Source: AEGEAN-183 sp045563675
GTDB taxonomy: Bacteria > Pseudomonadota > Gammaproteobacteria > Magnimaribacterales > Magnimaribacteraceae
Direction: 5' to 3'
Assembly: GCA_045563675.1 (NCBI GenBank)
Contig: JBJLIX010000002.1
Location: 186,001-250,000 of the forward strand
DNA length: 64,000 nt
The first letter of the stretch is position 1; every line of letters begins with the position of its first letter. Below, in pieces: positions 33,604 to 42,768 of this stretch. Under the pieces are notes generated by a model. The model saw only the letters and a list, made by a program, of their open reading frames with translations. It did no database searches and was not told where the DNA came from. The position numbers and the translations under genes are program-made.

Positions 33604-34590
33604 GTGTTTTTTAAAAATACAGCTTTATTCAAAACTTCTTTAGCTGTTTCTTTTTTATTGTTATTTGGTATAACAACATTAGTAGTTCTTTTGAAGCCTT
33701 TGGATTTAGATAAGCCATTTATTCTTGAAATCAATAAAGGAAAAGGCTTAAACCAAGTGATAGAAGTTTTATCCAAAAAAAGAATTATTAAAAGACCTTT
33801 AATATTAAAGATTTATTCCAGAATATTTTTTAAAGGAGATATTTATGCAGGCGAATATCTTTTAGCTTCTGACCTTAATTTTTTAAAAATTCTAAAGAAA
33901 TTATCTATAGGTGATATTTACTATAGGCAGATTAGGCTTAGTGAAGGATCAGCAATTAAAGATATATTTAATTTACTGAAGAAGAACCCATCTCTTTCTT
34001 GTGATGACGAACAGCTTAATCAAGAAAGGATAACTGATGATCTTAGCATTCCATATTTTTACTTAGAAGGTTTGTTTTATCCTGATACCTATAACTTTAG
34101 AAAAGGAGATTCCTGTTTCTCAATACTTCAAAGATCTTATAAAAATCATAATTTATTAGTTAAAGAATTATGGGAAAGTAGAAAGACAGGATTGCCTTAC
34201 AAAAATCCTTATGAAGCTTTAATCTTAGCTTCTTTAATTGAAAAAGAAGGCATAGAAAAAAAGCAAATAGCAGGAGTTTTTATTAGAAGATTGCAATTAA
34301 AAATGAAACTTCAATCTGACCCAACAATAATCTTTGCTTTAGGGGATAATTATGGAGGTGATATAAAAAGGTCACATATAAAAATGAAACATCCTTACAA
34401 TACCTATTACATAAAAGGACTACCGCCCAGCCCAATAGGCCTTGTTAGCAGATCATCTTTAGAAGCAGCATTAAATCCAATGGAAAGTAGTTTTTTATAT
34501 TTCGTATCTAAAGGAGATGGAACTCATTTCTTTTCAAGTACATTAGAAGAACACAATATGGCTGTTCAAAAATATCAGTTAAATAAATAA
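33604..34590 (+). CDS. mltG: Endolytic murein transglycosylase MltG
   Basis: A 328-residue YceG-like protein that cuts new glycan strands in the periplasm and ends their growth. A single N-terminal membrane helix (TSLAVSFLLLFGITTLVVLL) anchors it. LysM-like FILEINKGKGLNQVIEVL, the catalytic glutamate in LASLIEKEG, and DPTIIFALG and SPIGLVSRSSLEAALNP are family signatures. The start is GTG. The stop overlaps the tmk start (TAATG). Confidence 0.95.
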   Translation: MFFKNTALFKTSLAVSFLLLFGITTLVVLLKPLDLDKPFILEINKGKGLNQVIEVLSKKRIIKRPLILKIYSRIFFKGDIYAGEYLLASDLNFLKILKKLSIGDIYYRQIRLSEGSAIKDIFNLLKKNPSLSCDDEQLNQERITDDLSIPYFYLEGLFYPDTYNFRKGDSCFSILQRSYKNHNLLVKELWESRKTGLPYKNPYEALILASLIEKEGIEKKQIAGVFIRRLQLKMKLQSDPTIIFALGDNYGGDIKRSHIKMKHPYNTYYIKGLPPSPIGLVSRSSLEAALNPMESSFLYFVSKGDGTHFFSSTLEEHNMAVQKYQLNK

Positions 34591-35210
34591 TGAAATCAAA
34601 GCTTATAACACTAGAAGGAATAGAAGGATCTGGTAAGTCTTCTTCTCTTGATACTATAAATAATTTTTTAGATAAAAATAAAATTAAATACATAAATACT
34701 AGAGAACCAGGAGGAAGTGATTTAGGAAAGAAACTTCGGTCAATCTTACTTGATACAAAATCAATATTCTCACCCCAAGTAGAATTGTTATTAATGTTAG
34801 CGGATCGAAAAGATCATATAGAAAGAATTATCATGCCAAATCTAAAAAAAGGATTTTGTGTTGTATCAGATAGATTCATGGATTCAAGCATTGCATATCA
34901 AGGAGGGGGAAGAGAATTAAATATAAAATCAATTAAATTAATGACTAAGGAACTTAATTTTCCTGAGCCTAATCTAACTATCTTATTTGATTTACCCGTT
35001 GAAATTTCTTTAGAAAGAGCAAAAAAAAGGGGGAACCTCGATAGGTTTGAACAAGAAGATCTAGATTTTCATAATAGGATAAGAGAGACTTATCTAGAGC
35101 TTGCTAATGAAGAACCACATAGAATAAAAATTATAGATAGCTCAAAAGCCTTTGATGAAGTTCAAGATAAAATAATTGGTATATTAGAAGATTTTAATGA
35201 AAGAATTTAA
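34590..35210 (+). CDS. tmk: Thymidylate kinase
   Basis: A 206-residue dTMP kinase. The P-loop is EGIEGSGKSSSL; TREPGGSDLGKKLR is the dTMP-binding segment; DRFMDSSIAYQGGGR follows, and the lid region has AKKRGNLDRFEQEDLDF. It provides dTDP for DNA synthesis and lies in its usual place between mltG and holB, overlapping holB by 14 bases. Confidence 0.97.
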   Translation: MKSKLITLEGIEGSGKSSSLDTINNFLDKNKIKYINTREPGGSDLGKKLRSILLDTKSIFSPQVELLLMLADRKDHIERIIMPNLKKGFCVVSDRFMDSSIAYQGGGRELNIKSIKLMTKELNFPEPNLTILFDLPVEISLERAKKRGNLDRFEQEDLDFHNRIRETYLELANEEPHRIKIIDSSKAFDEVQDKIIGILEDFNERI

Positions 35211-36186
35211 CGATTCAATAAACTGGTTTAATGCACAAAAAGAGTTCTTAAGTATATCGCATATTCATCATTCCTATATCTTTGAAGGCAGGGAGGGTAT
35301 AGGCAAAAAAAGTTTTGTTTTAGACTTTGCTAAATCTTTACTTTGTCTGTCTTCAGCTGAAAATAAATCTTGTAACGACTGTAAGTCCTGTTATTTTTTT
35401 AATGAGCAAACTCACCCTGACTTTTATAAAATCAATCCAGAAAAGGATAAAACTCAAATCTCAATAAATCAAATTAGGTCTATTCAGCAACCTTTATATG
35501 AATCACCTTTTTTAGGTGGAAATAAAGTATTTTTAATTCACCCATTAGAGGCCCTAAATAGAGAAGCTTTTAACACTATATTAAAAAATTTAGAGGAGCC
35601 TCCAAACAATAGTTATTTTTTATTAATAACTGAAACTTACCACTCTATTCCCCTAACCATTAAAAGCAGAAGTATTAAGATTAATTTAAATAATCCTAGC
35701 AAGGATGAGGTTAAGAAATGGCTTAAATCTAAAGGCGTAAAGGAAAATATAGACATGTGTATAAATTTTGCCAAGGAAAGACCAATGACTGCCTTAAAAC
35801 TATCAACACTAGATATTAAGAATATAAGATTAAATTTTATTAGAGATATATCTGTTCTAATTAAAACTGGAAAAAACATTTTAGAGATAAGTGAAAGTTG
35901 GATTAAAAATGAAGAAGAATTCCTGATAAAAATAGAATGGATGTCAGATCTATTAATGGATAGCTTGAGGCATAAGTTTTTTTCTGGGCTTGATTTAACC
36001 TGCGAGGATACTGATGCAATTAGCAAGTACCTATCTCAACAAAATAATTCAGAAGATTTCTTTTATTTACTAACTAAAACTAACATGTTTTGGACTTTGT
36101 TCACCAGTAATAATAATCTAAGAGTTGATTATCATTTACTAGATTTATTTGTTGAATGGAATGAAAGAGTAGGGCTAAGATCTTAA
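35197..36186 (+). CDS. holB: DNA polymerase III delta' subunit
   Basis: A 329-residue clamp-loader AAA+ subunit. A P-loop-like EGREGIGKKSFV, the zinc module CNDCKSCYFFNEQTHPDF and the ILKNLEEPPNNSYFLLIT sensor region are all seen. It ends the fab-to-holB run, in the E. coli order; the last 12 bases overlap the convergent hydrolase gene. Confidence 0.92.
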   Translation: MKEFNDSINWFNAQKEFLSISHIHHSYIFEGREGIGKKSFVLDFAKSLLCLSSAENKSCNDCKSCYFFNEQTHPDFYKINPEKDKTQISINQIRSIQQPLYESPFLGGNKVFLIHPLEALNREAFNTILKNLEEPPNNSYFLLITETYHSIPLTIKSRSIKINLNNPSKDEVKKWLKSKGVKENIDMCINFAKERPMTALKLSTLDIKNIRLNFIRDISVLIKTGKNILEISESWIKNEEEFLIKIEWMSDLLMDSLRHKFFSGLDLTCEDTDAISKYLSQQNNSEDFFYLLTKTNMFWTLFTSNNNLRVDYHLLDLFVEWNERVGLRS

Positions 36187-37026
36187 AAAATTTAGGATCA
36201 TTTCATTAACTTCTTTAGGTTTTTCGAGATGAAGGAAATGCCCACAATCCGGTAAAATTTCTATAATCAAGTCATTAAAATAAGATTCCATACCTTCGCT
36301 AAGATCACTACCAATACAGCCGTCATTGATTCCATGTAAGTAAAGAGTGGGAGTTTTAATCTTTTCAGTATTTATTTTTTCTGCTAGCTTATTTAAACGA
36401 TCTAATTGAATGGATTCTTGAAATGTATACCTATAGTAAGCTAAAGATTTCGCTAGAACGTTTTTTTTAGACAATACCTCTATAGCCTTTCTGCTGTATT
36501 CTTCGTAACTTGGCCAATTAGGTGACCAGTCCTCCCATAATCTATCAATAAAATTAAAGTTATCATTGGCCACAGCTAAATCAGCTATTGGCAATTGAAA
36601 AAAGAACATATACCAAGATTTTCTTTGTTGACTTCCATTTGAAAGAAATGAGGCCCCAACGCTGATTCCGTGAGGAACTGAAACTGTAATCATCTTTCTT
36701 AAAATATCAGGTCTAAGACCTGCTATTCCATAAGAAATGCTGGCACCCCAATCGTGACCAAAAAGATTAACCTTTTCTTTTGTTATTGATTGAATAAATT
36801 CAATCATTTCTTCAGATATTCTTATTGATTGATAAGAATCAAGTTCTTTATCATCTTTATGATATCCCGGTAGATATGGTGCTATTACCTTATATCCTTT
36901 TGAAGAAAAGTATTCCATTTGATGTTTAAAATTATGTGGACAGTCTGGGAAGCCATGTAAAAGAATTAATGGCTCTCCTTCACCCGAATGAAAATAGTTA
37001 ATATTATTTGATTTAGATAAGTTCAT
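36175..37026 (-). CDS. Epoxide hydrolase-like alpha/beta hydrolase
   Basis: A 283-residue alpha/beta hydrolase. LLHGFPDCPHNFKHQM gives the HGxP oxyanion motif, GHDWGASISYG the nucleophile elbow with aspartate (as in epoxide hydrolases and haloalkane dehalogenases), and CGHFLHLEKP the histidine. An aspartate nucleophile suggests an epoxide hydrolase or dehalogenase rather than a serine esterase. The start overlaps the next minus-strand gene's end, so it is probably cotranscribed. Substrate unknown. Confidence 0.82.
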   Translation of the reverse strand: MNLSKSNNINYFHSGEGEPLILLHGFPDCPHNFKHQMEYFSSKGYKVIAPYLPGYHKDDKELDSYQSIRISEEMIEFIQSITKEKVNLFGHDWGASISYGIAGLRPDILRKMITVSVPHGISVGASFLSNGSQQRKSWYMFFFQLPIADLAVANDNFNFIDRLWEDWSPNWPSYEEYSRKAIEVLSKKNVLAKSLAYYRYTFQESIQLDRLNKLAEKINTEKIKTPTLYLHGINDGCIGSDLSEGMESYFNDLIIEILPDCGHFLHLEKPKEVNEMILNFLRS

Positions 37027-37702
37027 TATCTTTTCTTGATAGATTTAAGAATAGCTTGTACATATAAATAGTAGTATATAAAGAATAAATTAACACAAAG
37101 AAATAAACCAATATCATAAAAAGATGTATATTTTTTTCTGCTAAAGAAGAGAAGAATAAAATTATAGTAACTAAGATTGTTAGTCCTGGTAATGTTATTG
37201 CCCATAAATATCCTATTACTTCCCACCCTTTTTTGTTGGTAAGACCATAAGCCTTAGATAAGGATTCTAGTACACCTTTATTATCAGAAATAACATAAAA
37301 TTGAGAAAACATAAGTCTGCCATACAAGTATATAGCTGGAATTATAAAAAGTAAGAATCCAAAAAAGACAGCTATACCTATACATGCGGCTATAACAAAT
37401 AATCTTGGAAAGTAATATAAAGCCTGAAAATAATAGTTAATTAAAGATTTTGAATTTCCTTTATGAATATCAACAGTAACCAGTATAAATAAGCCCGCTG
37501 TATAAACATTTATAACCGCATTTAAGATTTGCTGCACAGATTGAGTAGTAGAGTAGGGAGTGCCTGTTGTTGATCCAGGTAGTTCAAAAAAGAAAAAGTA
37601 AATTAAAACATAAGAAATGAATGGAACTGAGCTTATAAGTAATAGTTTATAAAAATTTTTTTTGAATAAATCATTCGTAAAAAGAAATGCATCAAGTATC
37701 AT
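37013..37702 (-). CDS. YciC/UPF0259-like membrane protein
   Basis: A 229-residue integral membrane protein with about six helices. The order of hydrophobic segments and the FFGFLLFIIPAIYLYGRLMFSQFYVISDNKGVLESLSKAYGLT-type core resemble the UPF0259 (YciC) family of unknown inner-membrane proteins. It overlaps the downstream hydrolase start by 14 bases. Identity is weak by eye; an unrelated small permease-like protein is the alternative. Confidence 0.55.
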   Translation of the reverse strand: MILDAFLFTNDLFKKNFYKLLLISSVPFISYVLIYFFFFELPGSTTGTPYSTTQSVQQILNAVINVYTAGLFILVTVDIHKGNSKSLINYYFQALYYFPRLFVIAACIGIAVFFGFLLFIIPAIYLYGRLMFSQFYVISDNKGVLESLSKAYGLTNKKGWEVIGYLWAITLPGLTILVTIILFFSSLAEKNIHLFMILVYFFVLIYSLYTTIYMYKLFLNLSRKDNELI

Positions 37703-37749
37703 AAGATAGTCCTAATACAAGGATTGTAACAAATAAAAGATTATTAACT

Positions 37750-37968
37750 ATGATAGAAATTTGGTCGAAGCCTAACTGCATATTTTGTGATAAAGCAGAG
37801 AAACTTTGTCAGCTTAAAGACCTTCCATACAAGAAATATATGTTGGATATTGATTATTCTCGAGAAGATCTGTTAGATAAATTTCCTGAAGCAAGGACTT
37901 TCCCTCAGATTACTCAGGACGGTAACTATATTGGTGGATATACTGAATTAGAGAAACATTTAACTTAA
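37750..37968 (+). CDS. Class I glutaredoxin with a CIFC active site
   Basis: A 72-residue GrxC-like glutaredoxin. The dithiol motif is CIFC (C10, C13) instead of the usual CPYC, with ARTFPQIT and GGYTELEKHL as the glutathione-binding cis-proline and end helix. It lies 3 bases upstream of the symporter gene, so both are likely on one transcript. It probably reduces glutathionylated proteins or ribonucleotide reductase; the changed CIFC motif could alter its redox potential. Confidence 0.9.
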   Translation: MIEIWSKPNCIFCDKAEKLCQLKDLPYKKYMLDIDYSREDLLDKFPEARTFPQITQDGNYIGGYTELEKHLT

Positions 37969-37971
37969 CTA

Positions 37972-39624
37972 ATGAATACATTAACAGAAGTTCTTGATTT
38001 TCTTACTTATTATCTGGTAGATCAATATTGGTTTCCTGCTTTTTTAATAGGTACTGGAATATTTTTTACGATCTACCTAGGCTTTCCTCAAATAAAATAC
38101 TTCAAACATGGATGGCGAATATTAAGTGGTAAATATATAAAGGAGGAAACTGAGGGCGATACCACACCATTTCAGGCTTTAACAACAGCATTATCAGGAA
38201 CAGTTGGAACAGGCAATATAGGCGGAGTAGCCCTAGCCATCTTTCTTGGAGGACCTGCAGCAATATTTTGGATGTGGGTAACAGCATTTTTAGGAATGAC
38301 TACTAAGTTTGTGGAAGTTACTTTGTCTCATAAATATAGAGAAAAATTACCTGACGGAAGTATGTCGGGAGGGCCTATGTATTACATAGAGAATGGCTTA
38401 AATATGAAATGGCTAGCTGTAGTTTTCTCTGTTTGTCTACTACTGATGTGTCTTGGTACTGGAAATATGCCACAAATAAGTAGTATTTCAGTAGTCTTAT
38501 ACGATACTTTTAGTATTCCCAAGATAGTTACAGGCTTAGTCTTATCAATTCTAGTTTGGATGGTTATCATTGGAGGAATTAAGCGAATTGCTCAAATTGC
38601 AAGCAAATTAGTGCCTTTTATGGCCTTCTGGTACATAGTTGGAGGGTTAGCCGTAGTAATAGGTAATTATGAAAATATTATTCCTTCCTTTAAATCAATC
38701 TTTGTTCATATCTTTAACCCCACATCAGCGGTTGGAGGGTTTTTAGGCGCCAGTGTAGCTGCAGCTTTAACTAGAGGGGTAAATAGAGGTCTTTATTCTA
38801 ATGAAGCTGGGCAAGGTTCAGCCCCGATTGCTCACGCATCTTCGAAAACTGAAAATCCTGTAGAAGAAGGTATGGTGTCTATTCTAGAGCCTTTTATAGA
38901 TACCATAATAATTTGTACTCTTACAGGTTTAGTTATCCTATCTTCTGGAGTCTGGACTGAAAAATTTGACAATAAATTTGAAGCCAGTTCTATGCTCTTT
39001 GTTGAGGGACAATATTTAGAGAGCAATGCAAAAGATACAGAGACTTTAAGAGAATATTACTATGGCTCAGGATCAAATATTGAACTAAATGGAACTATAG
39101 AAGTTTTAGAAGGTGTAATAACTTCTAAAAATTTTACCTTAATGCACAATCGTTCTATTGCTGAAAATGTTGTCATATCGGCAGATAATGTCAATTTTAC
39201 AGGGTCAATAGAAATAATTAACGGAAGAATAGTAAATATCAATGATTTTGTAGTAAGAGGTAAATCTTTACTATTAGGAGCTGATTTAACAGGAAAAGCC
39301 TTTACAAAGAGTATTTTTGGTGACTTTGGTCAATATATTGTTGCAATTGGTTTATTGCTATTTGCTTTCTCTACTGTAATAGCCTGGTCATATTACGGTG
39401 ATAGAGCTACAGCTCATCTATTTGGGGAAGGGTGGATACTTTATTATAGAATTATCTATGTTGCTGCTTTCTTCACAGCTTCTATTATTGATACAAAAAT
39501 AGTTTGGGATATTGCTACAGTTATAGGACCTATAGCTACAATACCTAACCTTCTTGCTCTAATTTTCTTAAGAAAAGAAATGAAACAGATCGCTGATGGT
39601 TATCAGATAAGAAAAGATCCTTAG
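37972..39624 (+). CDS. AGCS-family amino acid:sodium symporter with large insertion
   Basis: A 550-residue Na+-coupled alanine/glycine symporter of the AGCS family. The sodium/substrate signature GTVGTGNIGGVALAIFLGGPAAIFWMW and the RGVNRGLYSNEAGQGSAPIAHA loop are clear. Residues about 331-437 form an insertion, rich in N/S/T/I/V with no hydrophobic helices, between two membrane segments where the family (about 450-480 residues) has a short loop. The substrate is probably alanine, glycine or a related amino acid. It can use the sodium gradient made by the NQR pump further on. Confidence 0.92.
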   Translation: MNTLTEVLDFLTYYLVDQYWFPAFLIGTGIFFTIYLGFPQIKYFKHGWRILSGKYIKEETEGDTTPFQALTTALSGTVGTGNIGGVALAIFLGGPAAIFWMWVTAFLGMTTKFVEVTLSHKYREKLPDGSMSGGPMYYIENGLNMKWLAVVFSVCLLLMCLGTGNMPQISSISVVLYDTFSIPKIVTGLVLSILVWMVIIGGIKRIAQIASKLVPFMAFWYIVGGLAVVIGNYENIIPSFKSIFVHIFNPTSAVGGFLGASVAAALTRGVNRGLYSNEAGQGSAPIAHASSKTENPVEEGMVSILEPFIDTIIICTLTGLVILSSGVWTEKFDNKFEASSMLFVEGQYLESNAKDTETLREYYYGSGSNIELNGTIEVLEGVITSKNFTLMHNRSIAENVVISADNVNFTGSIEIINGRIVNINDFVVRGKSLLLGADLTGKAFTKSIFGDFGQYIVAIGLLLFAFSTVIAWSYYGDRATAHLFGEGWILYYRIIYVAAFFTASIIDTKIVWDIATVIGPIATIPNLLALIFLRKEMKQIADGYQIRKDP

Positions 39625-39727
39625 TAGCAACTCAACTAAATCTTTAAATAACTATATATAGAAGTATTTATAACTTTTACCACTACAAACAGTATAGATA
39701 CATTCGCATAATATATATTATGTTAAA

Positions 39728-41110
39728 TTAAGGAATAGTCCAAATAACACCACAACCCCTCTTTGTACATTTGTCTGCTAAGGTAGATATAACTGTGGTA
39801 TTTATTTGTAAGGATAATTTGTTTTCAAAGACAGTCTCTTCTGTTTGACCAGTAATTCCAATGATTTTACAGCTACTTTGCGGCTTATATAATTTAATAA
39901 ACTCGTTGTAAGGAACTAGATCTCTTGAATTATTGTTTGAATATAATTTTGAAGCTTGTGTAAATATTTTAATAAAATAATCTTTATTATGAGTATTTAC
40001 ATTATTATAAAAAATTATCTTGTTATTACATTCTTGCGTATGCGATTTAACTATTAAGTCTTGAAGATTTGTATATGGTATCTGACTTCTAGGTCCGTAA
40101 AAAAATAATACAGAGAGTATAGAAACTAAAACTACTAAAATCTTAATGAAATGGCTGTTTTTGCTACTCTTGTGAACTAAAACTAGGTATATAACTGTAA
40201 TAGGAACAAAGGCCATAAAATATCTAGCTTGATATATTGGAATAACAAAAATTGAATAAATAAAGATAATAGTTAATGAAATAATAGAAGGGAACATTAA
40301 TCTACTTTCCTTAATTAAGTGTGTAAATGAAAACTTAATCTCTGAGATTAATATGATTAAAGAGAATATAACAATAGGTATTATAAAACCGCCTGTATTT
40401 ACTATATGTGAAAAAGACAATCCAAGATGTAAATCTTCAATAGCTCTATTTGAATAAAAGTAGACTACTGCTAGAGGAATAAAACTACCTAAAAATAATA
40501 GAGCCCTATTCTTATTTTTTTCTGAAAAAAATAAAACAAAGTAAGTTGATGCAACTAAGAGTCCGCAAAAAGGATGTATAAGTGAAAGAAGGCTTCCTAC
40601 AATTAATAAAGGGTATAAATGCCCTACTCCTTTCTCTTTTTCTTCTAAGTAAAGAAAATATAAAACAGAGAAAGACGTCGAAAGAGATAATATTAATCCA
40701 CTTGATTTGAGTTCAAAGAATATTCTTATAAAGAACTCACTGCTAATTAGGAGACTCAAAAAGATTATAAGATTATCAAAGCCAATTTTTTTTCTTAGCA
40801 TATAGGCTGAAAAGATAATAATCATTAGATTAAGTAAGTTAACCCAAACTAGTTTTGTAGGATCAGAGATATTCAATAAGTCTGAAAAGAATTTAAAAAA
40901 TATTATGCTAAAAGGAAAGTTTGGGTCATTTAGGTACCCGGGGTTAAATAAATCTATATAGCTAGAGTTAAGATAATGAACTAACCAAAGTTCATCTCCC
41001 CATAATGAGAGTTCATTTAATCTTATTACATATAAAGAACAGGAGAATACCAATAGAAGAAACAAACAGTAGTAAAAAAAAGAAGTTATTGGCAAATTAA
41101 ATATTTTCAT
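39728..41110 (-). CDS. Polytopic GT-C-like membrane glycosyltransferase candidate
   Basis: A 460-residue protein with about ten hydrophobic helices and a soluble C-terminal tail of about 120 residues. The first loop reads RLNELSLWGDELWLVHYL, where an acidic GDE/DE motif near the start of the first loop resembles GT-C (family 39/ArnT-like, DUF2079) enzymes that transfer sugars from lipid carriers. No wider similarity is recognised, so function is tentative; an O-antigen polymerase or flippase-like protein is an alternative. It stands alone, with 103 bases on the 3' side and 84 on the 5' side without other genes. Confidence 0.6.
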   Translation of the reverse strand: MKIFNLPITSFFYYCLFLLLVFSCSLYVIRLNELSLWGDELWLVHYLNSSYIDLFNPGYLNDPNFPFSIIFFKFFSDLLNISDPTKLVWVNLLNLMIIIFSAYMLRKKIGFDNLIIFLSLLISSEFFIRIFFELKSSGLILSLSTSFSVLYFLYLEEKEKGVGHLYPLLIVGSLLSLIHPFCGLLVASTYFVLFFSEKNKNRALLFLGSFIPLAVVYFYSNRAIEDLHLGLSFSHIVNTGGFIIPIVIFSLIILISEIKFSFTHLIKESRLMFPSIISLTIIFIYSIFVIPIYQARYFMAFVPITVIYLVLVHKSSKNSHFIKILVVLVSILSVLFFYGPRSQIPYTNLQDLIVKSHTQECNNKIIFYNNVNTHNKDYFIKIFTQASKLYSNNNSRDLVPYNEFIKLYKPQSSCKIIGITGQTEETVFENKLSLQINTTVISTLADKCTKRGCGVIWTIP

Positions 41111-41194
41111 CTATTCAGAATATATTTATTTATATTATGGATGATTCTTGCTTAAATCACTCAAGTTTTCGTATTTTTTAAAAATAGAATTCAT

Positions 41195-42397
41195 ATGAAA
41201 CCCCTTAAAGGACTAAAAATTTTGGACCTCACGCACATGCTAGCTGGACCTTATGCAGGTATGGTCATGGCTGATTTAGGAGCAGAAGTAATAAAAGTTG
41301 AACCTTTAGGCACCGGAGAGATGACAAGAAGCCTGTTATCTAGTGATCCCAATTACTCTTTTAAAGGTTTTGGGGCATATTTCTTAACTTTAAATAGGAA
41401 TAAAAAAAGCGTAACAGTTAACTTAAAGAATCCTAAAGGATTGAAAGTTTTCTATGATTTAGTAAAAAATGCAGATGTTGTATTAAATAATTTTAGTGCA
41501 GGTGTAGTTGATAAGTTAAAGATAGATTATAAGAGTTTAAGTAAAATTAATTCAAAAATTATTACATGTTCAATCACTGGTTTTGGGGAAACTGGAGAAC
41601 ATTCTAATAGACCTGCATATGACCAAATAGTCCAGGCATATAGTGGTGGAATGTCTATAACAGGACCTAATTCAACATCTCCTACTAGAGCAGGCATTCC
41701 TATAGGAGACTTAGGATCTGGTTTGTTTGCAGTAATTGGAATTCTTTCAGCTCTTATTTCACGAGGTAAAACAGGAAAAGGCCAACACTTAGATCTCTCT
41801 CTACTAGATGTACAAATATCTCTTTTAACCTATATGGCCACTATGCAGACATTATCTGGTATTGATCCTGAACCAATTGGAAATGCTCATTTTGTTCACG
41901 TTCCCTATAATAGCTTTACAACCAAAGATGGATTTGTAGTAATTGCTGTTATAACGGACGCTTTCTGGGAAAAGCTATTGAACATTGTTGATATAGATTG
42001 CCTGAGAAAAAAAGAATTTAAAAACTCTTCTGGTAGACTCAAAGGTCAGAATTTTATTGAATTAGAATTAAACAAGAAGCTCTCAACAAAAAAATCAGAT
42101 TACTGGATTAATGCTTTAAATTCAGCAAAAGTTCCTTGTGCACCAATAAACTCTTTTAGTAAAGCATTATCAGATGAGCAAGTAATTCATAGAAATATGA
42201 TTGTTGAAGTTGAGCATCCTGATGGAGGTAAAGTAAGAATGCCCGGCAATCCAATTAAACTTTCTGATACTGATGGAGATTCTTTTTCCCCTCCTCCTCA
42301 TTTAGGAGCGCATACTGAAGAGACTCTTAAAGAATGGTGTAATTATTCAAAGAAACAGATAGAGGAATTAATTAAAGGAAAGATCATTACAAATTAA
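41195..42397 (+). CDS. Family III CoA-transferase (CaiB/BaiF)
   Basis: A 400-residue formyl-CoA transferase-type enzyme that exchanges CoA between carboxylic acids. The N-terminus LKILDLTHMLAGPYAGMVMADLGAEVIKVEP and the catalytic aspartate in PIGDLGSGLFAVIG are textbook for the family. Substrate cannot be told; candidates include carnitine-, mesaconyl- or alpha-methylacyl-CoA-type reactions. It is apparently transcribed alone, and its 3' end touches a small opposite-strand ORF. Confidence 0.9.
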   Translation: MKPLKGLKILDLTHMLAGPYAGMVMADLGAEVIKVEPLGTGEMTRSLLSSDPNYSFKGFGAYFLTLNRNKKSVTVNLKNPKGLKVFYDLVKNADVVLNNFSAGVVDKLKIDYKSLSKINSKIITCSITGFGETGEHSNRPAYDQIVQAYSGGMSITGPNSTSPTRAGIPIGDLGSGLFAVIGILSALISRGKTGKGQHLDLSLLDVQISLLTYMATMQTLSGIDPEPIGNAHFVHVPYNSFTTKDGFVVIAVITDAFWEKLLNIVDIDCLRKKEFKNSSGRLKGQNFIELELNKKLSTKKSDYWINALNSAKVPCAPINSFSKALSDEQVIHRNMIVEVEHPDGGKVRMPGNPIKLSDTDGDSFSPPPHLGAHTEETLKEWCNYSKKQIEELIKGKIITN

Positions 42398-42501
42398 TGT
42401 AATATGAGTCTATCAATTAAAAAACTTGAGAAAGCTATAAAAGCTATAATTAGAAATAGAGAAAAAAGGAGTTTCCAGAATTTAAATTGTTTTTCTTTCA
42501 T
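42394..42501 (-). CDS. Candidate 35-residue single-helix membrane peptide
   Basis: A short open frame encoding a protein with a basic start (MKEKQFKFWK), one hydrophobic helix (LLFSLFLIIAFIAFSSFLI) and a short basic end (DRLILH). It has no evident Shine-Dalgarno and no recognised family. Such single-helix peptides are common as accessory subunits of membrane complexes, but also arise by chance in AT-rich DNA. It fills most of the 151-base gap before infA. Confidence 0.3.
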   Translation of the reverse strand: MKEKQFKFWKLLFSLFLIIAFIAFSSFLIDRLILH

Positions 42502-42548
42502 ATTCAAGTTTTGATTAATTATAGTTACTAAGGCAAAATCTATTATAT

Positions 42549-42767
42549 ATGGCAAAACAAGACTTAATTGAAATGGAAGGTGTAGTCATTGAAACTCTTC
42601 CTAACACAACTTTTAGAGTTAAATTAGAAAATGAGCATATAGTTACAGCTCATATCTCGGGAAGGATGAGAAAGAATTATATAAGAATTCTTACAGGAGA
42701 TAAGGTTAAAGTTGAAATTACTCCTTATGATCTTTCAAAGGGAAGAATAATTTTTAGAGAAAGATAG
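42549..42767 (+). CDS. infA: Translation initiation factor IF-1
   Basis: A 72-residue OB-fold factor that binds the ribosomal A site during initiation. MAKQDLIEMEGVVIETLPNTTFRVKLENEH and the end DLSKGRIIFRER match the gammaproteobacterial form. It is convergent with clpA, as in E. coli and Pseudomonas. Confidence 0.98.
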   Translation: MAKQDLIEMEGVVIETLPNTTFRVKLENEHIVTAHISGRMRKNYIRILTGDKVKVEITPYDLSKGRIIFRER

Positions 42768-42768
42768 A

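Noticed and set aside
39625..39727. Gene or terminator between the symporter and the glycosyltransferase-like gene
   Set aside because: Only short AT-rich sequence with no open frame worth noting and no stable hairpin followed by a T-run.
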